From Osedax fenrisi (Eukaryota; Annelida; Polychaeta; Sabellida; Siboglinidae), in the NCBI GenBank assembly GCA_964019155.1, contig OZ025242.1:20640092-20704091 (forward strand): a stretch of 64,000 bases of DNA, read 5' to 3'. The notes beneath the pieces were generated by a model. It saw only the letters and a list, made by a program, of their open reading frames with translations, had not been told where the DNA came from and searched no databases. The position numbers were made by a program, and so were the translations under genes. Shown in pieces: positions 22,189 to 33,201 of the stretch. Position 1 is the first letter of the stretch. The number at the start of each line of letters is the position of its first letter.

Positions 22189-24501
22189 ATGACAAACAAT
22201 GTTAATTGTGTTTCCGACTTTAATTCTAATGAATTTATATATAATGCTTATAATAAAAATAGTGATAATTTCTATAACAATAATAAATATAGTATTCCTA
22301 TGTATCATGAATTTATGAATAATCCTAAAATTGATTGTAAATACATTGATTTAAATTCTATAAATATTGATTTTTGTGAAGGTATTTCTATTATACATAT
22401 AAATGCACGAAGTTTAGTAAAGCATTTCGATGATATAATATTATTATTAGATTCTTATACTTTTAAATTTAACATTATTGTTATAACTGAAACATGGTTA
22501 CATGATTTCAATAAAGACTTATATAACATTGACACATATAATTGTACACATGTAATTCGAAAAAATAAATCTATAAAAAATCTAAATATAGGAGGTGGTG
22601 TTTCTATATATATACAAGAACATTTAAATTTCAACACATTAGATAATTTATCTTATTCAATACCAGATTTTGTAGACATAGTTAGTATATCAATGCTTAT
22701 AAATAATAAACAAACTATAATTAGTGGGATATATAAATCTCCTAATTCTGATATTAAACGTTTTAGTGATTTTATTTATAATAATTTTAGTGATTTTTCA
22801 GTCAAAGGTGATTTATTTTTAGTTGGTGATTTTAATGTTAATATTTTAATTAAAAATAGTAATAATGATTATTTCATTGATACCATTTTCAGTATGGGTT
22901 GTTTTCCACTAGTAACTAAGCCGACCAGATATGGTAATAGTATTAATTCACTAATTGATAACATTTATTGTAATATAACATATAAACCAGTAAGTAATGG
23001 AATTGTATTTAGTGATATCAGTGATCATCTACCAATTTTTGTAATATATGACATTTCAAATAAAAGTAATACAAAACATAATACATATAAATATATCAGA
23101 AAACTAAATGGTCATACAATACATAAATTTAAATGTAGTATTAATGCTTTTGATTGGAAATATATCTATTCTGATATGGACTTAGAATTTTTATATGATA
23201 AGTTAATTAATGATTTAGTAGAATTATTTAATTTAAATTGTCCTATTATAAAAGTTAAAGAAACAATTAAAAATAATAAACTATGGTTATACAATAACAG
23301 TCTGATTAAATGTATAAATAAAAAAAACAAAATGTATAAAAAAATGATTAAAAATAAATCATTTACAAAAATAAATTATTATACAAAATATAAAAATATA
23401 CTTACATCAATATTACGCTTATCTGAAAAATTATATTATTCAAATAAAATAAATAATAATAAAAATAATATTAAGTATACATGGTCAATTATTAATAATT
23501 TAATTAATCCTAATTTAGGTAAAAAAGATAATAATTCTAATTCTCCGAATGCTAATGAATTTAACACGTTCTTTAGTAATATAGGTATTAACTTATCTGA
23601 AAAAATATCTGCACCATCTCTTGATAATGATATTTATAAAACTATGCAAGGTAATAATAAAAATTCATTATTTTTTACACAAATTTCAATTTATGAAATT
23701 TTTAATGAGGTACGAAATTCTAAAAGTAAATCTAGTACAGATGTTACTGATTTTAGTATGTTTATCATTAAGGAAATTATTTTAGAAATAAGTCCTTTAT
23801 TAAAACACGTTTTTAATAGGTCACTAGCTGAAGGTATTTTCCCTAATGTTTTAAAAAAAGCTAAAGTTATTCCAATTTTTAAATCTGGAGACAAATCATT
23901 AGCTGAGAATTATAGACCTATATCCTTACTGCCACAAATTTCAAAAATATTTGAGAAACTAATTAAAAGCAGGATTTCAATTTTTTTAAATAAATTTAAT
24001 ATATTAAATGATAATCAATATGGTTTCAGAAAGAATTTATCTACAGCTGATGCATTGTCTGATGTATTAGAATCAGTTAATACAAATTTAGAAAATTTAG
24101 AGAACTGTGCTATTGTTTCAATAGATTTACGCAAAGCCTTTGATATACTGGATCATGATATTTTAATCAATAAGCTTTATATTTATGGTATCAGAGGTAT
24201 AGCGCTAAAATTAATAAAATCGTATTTATCAGATCGTCTTCAATTTGTTAGATATAATAATACTGACTCTTATTATAATTATATAAAATGTGGTGTACCA
24301 CAGGGATCTGTACTCGGTCCGTTATTATTTATTTTATATATTAATGACCTTCCGAATATATCAGATACTTTTAAATCAGTTTTATTTGCAGATGATACAA
24401 CTTTAATTTTTTCAAATACGTCTATTTTAGAATTAAAAAATAAATTTAAATGTGTTAAATATTGGAAAATAGAATTTAGTAATATATTTCTTATCCAATA
24501 A
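22189..24501 (+). CDS. LINE ORF2: endonuclease-reverse transcriptase
   Basis: A 770-residue protein that would nick target DNA and copy its own RNA into the genome. The N-terminal APE-type endonuclease has HINARS (N72), TETW (E101), GDFNVN (D214, N216) and SDH (278-280). The reverse transcriptase has YRPISLLP from residue 575, motif A with D646 (IDLRKAFD), motif B GVPQGSVLGPLLF from 702 and motif C FADD with D735-D736. These features fit the CR1/Jockey group of non-LTR elements. The frame ends only about 34 residues after FADD, so the thumb and C-terminal part are missing. ATG 22189 is the first ATG of the open frame. No ORF1 or clear 3' end was found. It has strongly AT-biased codons. Confidence 0.9.
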   Translation: MTNNVNCVSDFNSNEFIYNAYNKNSDNFYNNNKYSIPMYHEFMNNPKIDCKYIDLNSINIDFCEGISIIHINARSLVKHFDDIILLLDSYTFKFNIIVITETWLHDFNKDLYNIDTYNCTHVIRKNKSIKNLNIGGGVSIYIQEHLNFNTLDNLSYSIPDFVDIVSISMLINNKQTIISGIYKSPNSDIKRFSDFIYNNFSDFSVKGDLFLVGDFNVNILIKNSNNDYFIDTIFSMGCFPLVTKPTRYGNSINSLIDNIYCNITYKPVSNGIVFSDISDHLPIFVIYDISNKSNTKHNTYKYIRKLNGHTIHKFKCSINAFDWKYIYSDMDLEFLYDKLINDLVELFNLNCPIIKVKETIKNNKLWLYNNSLIKCINKKNKMYKKMIKNKSFTKINYYTKYKNILTSILRLSEKLYYSNKINNNKNNIKYTWSIINNLINPNLGKKDNNSNSPNANEFNTFFSNIGINLSEKISAPSLDNDIYKTMQGNNKNSLFFTQISIYEIFNEVRNSKSKSSTDVTDFSMFIIKEIILEISPLLKHVFNRSLAEGIFPNVLKKAKVIPIFKSGDKSLAENYRPISLLPQISKIFEKLIKSRISIFLNKFNILNDNQYGFRKNLSTADALSDVLESVNTNLENLENCAIVSIDLRKAFDILDHDILINKLYIYGIRGIALKLIKSYLSDRLQFVRYNNTDSYYNYIKCGVPQGSVLGPLLFILYINDLPNISDTFKSVLFADDTTLIFSNTSILELKNKFKCVKYWKIEFSNIFLIQ

Positions 24502-25221
24502 AAATATACTTACCACGTGTTTATTAATATTTTATTAATATTTAATATATGGGTGCGAATAAATTATTCTAACTTAAGTGCCACGTTTAAATTGTATATT
24601 TCAATAAATGTAAAATAAATTATATCTATAAAAATAGTCTGTTAAAAAAGGTCGTTTTTTTACAGAATACTCATATTTAAATAAATATTGTTTGTATATA
24701 TACTAGAAAATTTGAATAAAATATATACTATTAGAAGCTAAGTAGTAAGTAGTAAGTAGAAGCTAAACATTGTTGTAATACATCTAGGTTGAGAAAAATA
24801 ATTATTCTGAGTAAAATGAATTTGAAAATTACTAATTGGGATTAATTTTCTATAAAATAAATTTATCTGTAAATTATAATCAATATGAATACCGACTAAA
24901 GTAGTTCAGTTTTAAAAGCGCAATGCGATTGAAATTTACTATGATCACGCCTATCTAATTAAAAGCAGCTATCTATTTTGAATATATGATCCGGTTTTCG
25001 ATACGGTATTGACTACCAGAAGTAGTACCTCATAAATTAAGAATATATAACTTGTTATATATGTTACTACTTACTTATATATATATATATATATATGTAA
25101 GTTATATTGACATTATTATATTTTTCCATATTACACATAATATAATTTCTATATATATATATATATATATTATTTTACTGATATAACAGTTTACTCTAAT
25201 TTTATAATATATATGTATGAA
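24502..25221. other. AT-rich spacer after the LINE
   Basis: No gene. I could not find the missing C-terminal part of the LINE in any frame here, nor a poly(A) tail or target duplication. Confidence 0.5.
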
Positions 25222-25736
25222 GGAGGAACAGGAGTAGCGGCCGAAAATGTATATGCCTTAGAATACTTCTAATATATCGATAAATACTGAATTTGAATAT
25301 CTTATTTTTTTGAATTAGCTAGAAATCATATAGTTCTAGAATACTGTGATTTCACTTTTATATATAAAGTATATTATTGAATAATATTAACGATTGCTTA
25401 GTCATTAAAAAAAAGCACTAAAATAAGGCATACAGGAGTAGTGGCCGCTAGTACCAGAAAATGCAATAGGTGTCTCGTAATGTATTCGATATTAATATTA
25501 TATTAAATATACAATATTATAACACATATTATAATAAATAACATATATTTCATTTTTATTATTGATTTAGGTTGTTAATTATTATTTATATTTTATAATG
25601 AAATTTATAGTTAATATTAAATTGATAATCAAATGTGTTTGTTGATCTAAACATAATATAACGAAAATAATTAAACTATATATAATATATAATATATATG
25701 TAACATATATGTTTCATTTATATATTACAAATATTC

Positions 25737-25784
<48 letters not shown>

Positions 25785-26689
25785 ATTGTTATTTTATTTT
25801 ATTTGGTGGAGTCCTTTCATCCCATCCAGGAACTTAGATGAAGTTTTCACTTATAACCATATATGGCTCTAATGTCCCTTCGAAGCCGCTCTCATGTTAA
25901 GGCATCCATGGTTTTAACAAGAGCCGATCATTTATTTATACACAATTATATAAGATCACTTCTAAATAATATTTTAAGACCCATTTTATAAAATTAATTA
26001 ATGGTCCGGACGAGGGTCAGACCCGTGTCCTACTGCTTGTGTGTCCGACGCCTTAGCCACTAAGCCACACAGGCAGTTTTATATATATATATATGTAACA
26101 TATATGTTTAATTGATAGATTACAAATATTCAGATATATATAATGTATCATATAATTAATATTAAGTGGTGCATACGCAATATTATAGAGAATTTCATAC
26201 AAATTTAAAAAAAAAAAAAATTATGGAATTTGAATATGTAAATGAGTTCTATATTACTCAATTTTCATTGGATATAAGGCGGCCACTACTGTCGAATTTT
26301 TTCGGCCACTACTATTGATTACATATGGTCTAGTTACTAGACTCTAGTATATGTATCATAAATGACTACCATTACATGTATATGAATGCATAAATACATA
26401 TTATGATAGATAAGCAATTATATTTTATAAATAGGATATGCAACAACAAATAAATATTTAATAAATATTCATTGTATAAAAGTGCTTTTCCAAATCATGT
26501 TTTTGACAAAAAATTATTATGTAATAAATTAGAGTAATTAATTAATTATTAATAAAAAAATGTACTCTATATTATAGACATTTTGATTATCTAAATATTG
26601 TATATAGAAATTGTTATCATATCTAGCACCATTTCAGCGTTAATTAAAACGGCCACTACTCCTGCATCGGCTGCTACCCCTGTTCCTCC
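25222..26689. mobile_element. Inverted-repeat element with GGCCACTACTCCTG motifs
   Basis: GGAGGAACAGGAGTAGCGGC at 25222 is inverted at the right end (26689). The word CAGGAGTAGTGGCCG, or its complement CGGCCACTACTCCTG, is repeated near both ends (25433, 26279, 26313 and 26650). A tRNA-derived SINE is nested inside at 25783-26076. No transposase frame is visible. I regard it as a degenerate non-autonomous DNA element. Confidence 0.5.
25783..26076 (-). mobile_element. tRNA-derived SINE, full copy
   Basis: On the minus strand the head reads CTGCCTGTGTGGCTTAGTGG (A-box-like), with a diverged B box about 50 bases further on, then a body with GAGAGCGGCTTCGAAGGGAC and a tail ending AAATAAAATAACAATAACAA. 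It matches 51894-52173 along its whole length. The head is tRNA-like but cannot form a functional tRNA. Confidence 0.8.
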
Positions 26690-27510
26690 CCTTATATAAT
26701 ATACATGTACTACCCGCCGGGCCGATGAGGCTGATGATCATGTAGGCATATATAATATATATAATATATATATATAATTATTATATAATAATTATAATAT
26801 ACATCCTATGCGTATTATTATAATAATAATTATTATATAATAATTATATCTGAATAATCGCGTATGAATATACATTATATTGCAAATAATTTAAATGCAT
26901 AACTCATCACTGAATGTAACGATCGAGACTATAGCAAACTATTTTGCGCGCGCGCGCAGTATATTTCAAGTTCATATCCTTGCATTGCAGTGTTGAAGTC
27001 AGATCGTTGTGATCATCCAAAAAATTATCATAATTATTAATAAAAAATGATTACTTATTAGGCTTATTATGTTATAGATATTATGTACAATATAATATTA
27101 TTATAATTTAGAATATTACCTATAAATGCAAGGTATTTTGAAAACTCCATTTCAATGCTATTAAATTAATAATAGTTTAGTTTAGTTTGTTGTTGGGTTT
27201 AAATATTAAAATTTGAAATAAGGGGGCAGGAGTTCATATTAATTATCACGTGATATACAAATTAGCACCATATAAACAAACTGAAATTTTTCGATTACAA
27301 TTATTATAATATCATAAATATTATGCATGAGTTTTTTAAATCAAAACTATACTTAGATGTCTTTTTAGAATGCCACATTTTCGTATCAGATATAAAATTT
27401 AATAATAATAAGTTCTATCAATTCAGAATTGTAAAATATTCATTTATTTTCTTTTAATATAATATTAAATATTATATTAAATATATTATTATTATAATAA
27501 TGGATAGTAC
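26690..27510. other. AT-rich spacer
   Basis: No gene. A GCGCGCGCGCGC run at about 26946-26957 is notable in DNA this AT-rich because it is CpG-dense and could adopt Z-form. Confidence 0.5.
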
Positions 27511-27913
27511 GGACTGTAGGCAAAAATTAAATAACTATACATAACAAAGTTCATGAGTGTCTCTGAGAGACACTGTCTCTTAATGCGTGCGTCGCGCTAA
27601 TATATTATTCGTAGTTACTAATTACTTTGTATAGGCTCACTTCGGTATATAAAGCAGCTAAACAAACTGAAGAATAAAACTAAACCAAATAAATCAAACA
27701 ACATAAAATATCAATCTGCAAATATTAATTAATCAATTAAAATGAGTGGCGTATACACTGTATACGTATATTTTTATAAAGTCATTATTCCAAATATACA
27801 TGTTTTCATTTAGATTTTATTTTCGTGTGCATTAGAGCGTATTATACATTTGCGTAACGCACCCCTTGCGTGAATTTTGCTATTTATAGTTATGTAATGT
27901 TTGCCTACCGTCC
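27511..27913. mobile_element. 403-bp TIR element, GGACTGTAGGCAAA ends
   Basis: GGACTGTAGGCAAAAATTAA at the left matches the inverted right end (GGACGGTAGGCAAACATTAC on the complementary strand), and similarity continues through ATAACTATA for about 35 bp. The interior has no coding sequence. Confidence 0.75.
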
Positions 27914-28507
27914 CTATTCCCCATAATAATTATACAAAATCATTTTGAAAATGTATCCCACCTACTTTCAAAGTAACTTTGCACTACCTAATTATGCAAT
28001 ATTTTCTTCTAATGCATAATTTTAAATAATATGTACAGTATATATGTATATAAATAATATATATGGTTACAATTTAAAAAGATTCGTACGTATATTTACT
28101 AAATAATTTAGTGAGATATCTTAGATTTTGTTATCAACTTGATAATCAAGTCACTTGACAAATGGCATTTACGTCTGTTTTAAACAGTGTTTAATATATT
28201 AAATATAATATGTGTATTATTATTATTAAATAATTATAAGTAATAAGTGTACATCTCGAAGAAGGCCACCGATTATTATTATTAGAATTTCAGAGTTCAA
28301 TATGGGCGGTACTTATATATGTCACTCAAATACATCTGTTACACACTACTGCATAATTTAAAATATTCTGACCGATATCATATATTTCATATGATATGTG
28401 TACTGCATGAAATTATGCACAACATATTTGTTATTTATATAATATTTAATACATATATATATATTTCCGGATGGATATTTTGGTTGTTTGATTTCTTCTA
28501 CTATAAG

Positions 28508-28933
28508 CAAAGATATAACACTCCCTATCTACGCAACGTAATTAGTATTCATACATCCCGCTGCTAGCAGCAGTATCGAAATTGATTTAAGTTTGCCATG
28601 ATTTGCATACTACAATGTTTTCATTGCTCTATTAAATTACATGCAATATAAATTAGCTTTTACTCGCCACATAGATATTTATAGCATTTAAAACCAACAT
28701 ATCCTATTTATTTATTATATATTAGTAATGAACACTTAGTTTTCATAATATAAATAATAATTTAAAACATATTATTTTTCATTTTAAAAATGCAGTTTTA
28801 TACGAATTTACGTTATAAACAACACGTAGTTCCGAAAATTGACCCTATATAGGTGGCGTTGTTGGTTTTTGTATATAAAATAGAATTACATGATTGCGCG
28901 CAAGTGTTATATCTTTCCTTAGAAAAATCTTTG
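28508..28933 (+). mobile_element. CAAAG/CTTTG TIR family, copy A
   Basis: It starts CAAAGATATAACACTCC and ends AGTGTTATATC...AAATCTTTG, flanked by perfect 7-bp duplications CTATAAG (28501-28507 and 28934-28940). The body carries GCTAGCAGCAGTATCG, ACATGCAATATAA and TTAGTAATGAACACT, shared by the copies at 35290-35767, 42995-43440 and 56076-56529. It has no transposase, so it is non-autonomous. Confidence 0.85.
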
Positions 28934-30300
28934 CTATAAGTTTAATTTCTCATAGTTAAATATAGATAATCACATATTTATATTAATTTGTTTTTTATTA
29001 TATTTGATAATTTTATTTTATTTCGATTTTTATATATAAAATTATATTCAGTTATATTATAATTATTTAATTATATTCATTATTTTATTTTAAATCTATT
29101 TATATTTAATAATAATATATGTTCTAATATACTTTATATAAATATGGATACTTGATTATAATGATATAGTTATCATCTATATATTCTGAAATTTATAAAA
29201 CAACTTCAATATAACATGTCTTAAGTTGTAATGGGGTACCCCCTGTAAAGTTATCATATTACAGGCAAGTTGCCGGAAAGTAACGGGGTTTCCCACTAAC
29301 ATTGTAGTTAACTTGATAGAAAATCGTTTTAAAGTTAAAATATTTCCGGCAAGTTGTCGGATACCCCTTTATATACTTTTATTATAATGAATTTTTATGT
29401 TATGGGATAGCAAGTGCTGGAGTAATCAGCCACCCATTATTATTAGGGTGAATTTGTAGTTGTATGCGAGTGAGCTGAAGTCTACCTGCTATCCATTTTT
29501 GGTTACATTCATTGAACTCGCTCGAACAAACATACTACTGATATTAATAACACAAATATCATCTGCGTTATTTATATTTAATTCTAGTATCTTTGTATAC
29601 ATATCAACGAATACAGTTTCACCTTTACAATATAACGTATACAAAGGTTGGGTGGAAATATTATGACGTATTTTTTAGTCGGTCCATTATTCGACTTTAT
29701 TGTACCGAGAAGAATACACAAGTGGGTGAGCCGTTATTTCACTCGAATTGGCTCTTCCTCTACGAAATAAAAGTTAGTACAGCGCGTTAAATACATTACA
29801 TTGCGTAGAAACAACATGACATTCGACAGCCTACATTCCAGCTCACTTGAAGGCAACCAAATATGCACCTTTAGAAGTTATAAATTGAGGAGAATATGGG
29901 ACTTATTTTCCGTTGTAGAGTAATTTCTTATAGAATTTTATCGGAGGAAAGAAGGTAACAAATTCCATAGATGAGTCGTGGATTTGAACCAGTCAGGGAT
30001 GTAGCTCGAAATTAAGTATCTTTCAGGAGAAGGCGAGGGTTGAAAGATCTATTTATTATATTAGTAATAGTTTAGGATTTAGAAGAATATCGAGGTAATC
30101 ACGTGTTGTGATGGCTTTATGAATTAAAAGTAGTGATGTATATCATATACAGTATATGTCAATAATTTTATGCAGTAGAATAATATCAAGATATTAAATA
30201 AAAGAAAAATTACTTCATTATCTTTATTAGTTTAATATCTTTAGCATTTTAGCTAGAGCTATAATTAACATGGTAAGCTCGAACCCGCGCTTGCACCCTG

Positions 30301-30396
30301 AAATAAAAAGAACATCTTCTGGGCTTAGGAGCTATAATTTGACCACTTTTTTATACTTATTTATCGTTAATTTATGATATAACTTGCTGTTTATAA
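30301..30396 (+). repeat. 96-bp direct repeat, copy 1
   Basis: AAATAAAAAGAACATCTTCT starts a 96-bp unit that recurs at 30755-30850 with only a handful of differences (GGGCTTAGGAG versus TGGCCTAGGAG). Confidence 0.85.
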
Positions 30397-30754
30397 TTCT
30401 ATCAGATATAGGAAGCTAATGAAGTGTGACGAAGAAGAGATATACCAATATGAGAGTATGTATTAATTGTAGCAATTTTTTAGGATAACGAGTTTATTAA
30501 TATGCTACTTATGTATGGTCAATAGAATATAATTAAATAGTCAAAATGAGGAAGTACATGAGAAATCCTATAATGAACAATAGAAATATTTTCATAATGG
30601 TATAAACATAATTCATTTCAAATAACAAATGTAATAAATAATTTTGAATAAATTAAATATTCTATAATACTTCTCATGTGTAACTTAAACTGACGACAAC
30701 CATTCTTTGATTGTTTAACTTTCTTACAATATATAATTATAGGTAATTGATATT

Positions 30755-30850
30755 AAATAAAAAGAACATCTTCTTGGCCTAGGAGCTATAATTTGACCAC
30801 TTTTTGATACTTATTTATCGTTAATTTATGAAATAACTTGCTATTTATAA
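30755..30850 (+). repeat. 96-bp direct repeat, copy 2
   Basis: Partner of 30301-30396, about 454 bases downstream in the same orientation. Confidence 0.85.
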
Positions 30851-32401
30851 AATACGACTTATTGCATTGAGGAACTATATTAATAGGATTATACATTATA
30901 TCACATAGAATGGAAGAGTTTTATTAAGCTTCATAACAAATTCAATATTTATAAAGTAATATTTCTACGTCCCACAAATATGAATATATATTTTGATTAT
31001 AGGAAAGTATCGGAACATAAATTCATATTCAAAATAAAATAAATATCTGAATTAAATGTCATATTAACACATAAATGAGATATAATTAAATTTTAAGAAA
31101 GTAAAACGAGGGTAAAATTCAAACATTATTTGTGTACTATAGTAATTAGGGACTAGTGTAACTTTCTTTTTAATTATCATAAATTATATTATATTTAATA
31201 TTTAATTTTATTAAGATGTAATTAATTATCTTAAAAATTATGTATATACAAAAGTAACTATAGGTGTATCAAATATACACTTTAATCAGCAAATTAAGAT
31301 AATATTGTTATAAACATTAATATTACTATTCTAGTATGTATTATCTAATATCACTATGGCATACGTAAATCAATAATGTTAATACATTTATTTATTTTTT
31401 ATTATTAGTTTTGTCTCCTGTTTTATGTCATTTTGAATATCTATTTTCTATATTCAATAAATTATATAATTATTATTATTTCATATATTACATTTTATTT
31501 ATTATAATGTATATATATATATATATATTAGTATTAGTAAAGATAATATTGTTATTTAATTATAGGTGATCTTGTACATATTACATACATAATAAACAGT
31601 GGAAATAGTATTTATTACCCAGAATATACAAGTACAACTTTAGAAGTTTATATCTCATATATTTTGTATTGGTATTTTTCCGATCACTATTTTAGCTGAT
31701 CACTTTGAATAATTATAATAAATTTATATTAGTATATGCCAAATATATATAACGATATAAACGTATATTTTGAAATAGAAATAAACTGACAAAATATAAT
31801 TATGTTGTAAAAACCATGCAAAACACAATGGTATATTTCACTATTTATTTTATTCCAATTAAGTTCACCTTTCAATATCTTATACTTATCGTAGAATTAT
31901 GTAATGTAGATATTCTGTTAAACACATGGTACAGAAATATTAGTAATTTTTAAATCATTAATCTTTTAAAATAGAATTTTCCCTATCTTTTACATGTAAA
32001 CTCTTATTAAGCAATTACTATCAGTAATACTAGTAATTTATCTTATATAATTAACAGATGCATGAGTTCTTAAAACAGACAATAATCTAATAATTATGTT
32101 TCAGTAAAATTTTAAACAGAAAATTAAGTAAAGTATATCATAAATATTGAAACTAATTGTAAAATGCAATTATTAAAGAATGCTAAATTATTAGAGTTAT
32201 TACTAATTTTAAATAAACATCATATTAATTAAATTTATAGTGATACTTAGTAGTGTAGTGAGTATCATTATAAATGTAATTATGTAAGTTACTACTAAAC
32301 TTCATTGCGGGTTTAAATAATGAATAATAATATTTATCGTACACGAATTATAATATCTAGCGTATATAATAACTAATAAATAAGAAGCCTAAAAAAATAT
32401 C

Positions 32402-32407
32402 GTTTAT
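32402..32407 (-). terminator. Poly(A) signal of the coiled-coil gene
   Basis: AATAAA on the minus strand, about 95 nt after the stop codon of the 32.5-kb gene. Its position supports the 32501-33201 exon as a terminal exon. Confidence 0.55.
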
Positions 32408-32500
32408 TGTAATGATTTCAATGATTGCGTAAACAAAACGCAACAGATTTAATACTAATAAGTATTCGTCGTAAAATTAAAACTCCGGTCGCCCGACCGC

Positions 32501-33201
32501 CTACCTAAAAATGTTGTCGTCGACGTAGCGCGCCTCCATATCGGCGAACCGATCGTTGTTCCTCCTCTCCATAGCCGCGAACCTGTCCGCGTGCCGTCTC
32601 TCCATCTCGGTGAAGCGATCGTTGTTACGTCGTTCCATCTCGGCGAAGCGTAGCGCGTGTCGACGCTCGCCGGCTTCGAGCCGATCGCGATGCCGTTTGT
32701 CGGCGGCGTCGAGCAGGTCGGCGGCGCGTCGTTCCGACTCGTCGAAACGGTCGTCGTTGCGGCGGCCCATCTCCTCGTAGTGCTTGCGTTCGACGGCGAA
32801 CAGAAACTGGCGATCGGTGTCGGCGCGCATGCGGTTCTTGATCTCGGCGATCGCCTCCTCCTTCGAGTTGAACACCGCGTTCAGGGTTACCGCGGCGGCC
32901 CCTCCCGGTTTAGGGGCGCCCCCTACACCGTCCGTAGCTACAACGCTGGCGGCGGGGGTATCGCGATTGGCGGAACGTTTACGACTACCTCCTCCTCCTG
33001 TTATGGATCCGATAACAAGGTCGGTTCCGCAGTCTTCGGCGAGGTCGCGTGAAGGCGGACTATCGTCGTCGGGGTCAGACTTGATGACGATGTTAGCGAG
33101 GGTTGAAGATGTGGCCGCGGCGTCGGAGGCGGGGGGAGACTTCGCCTCCGGAGACAGGACGTACTTGCGAACTCGCTTCGCCTTCTTTAGGCGCGGACTT
33201 T
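32501..33201 (-). CDS. Terminal exon, charged coiled coil
   Basis: There is no ATG in the first half of this long open stretch. A GTG or an internal Met could mimic a start, but the open frame continues upstream to a good acceptor at 33202-33203 and needs a one-base 5' partner, which the 35.1-kb exon supplies. The opposite-strand frames here are shadows of its codon bias. Confidence 0.65.

Larger units (their letters stand above)
28941..32400. other. AT-rich intergenic region
   Basis: No gene I can support. It holds a degenerate unit near 29230-29372 in which GGCAAGTT-CCGGA and GGGGTA/TACCCC words recur, and the direct repeats at 30301 and 30755. The frames at 29460-29790 have no family resemblance. 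Confidence 0.5.

Noticed and set aside
25990..26076. Possible tRNA gene on the minus strand
   Set aside because: A and B box-like words are present, but stems do not pair, and it continues into a body shared with the SINE at 51894.
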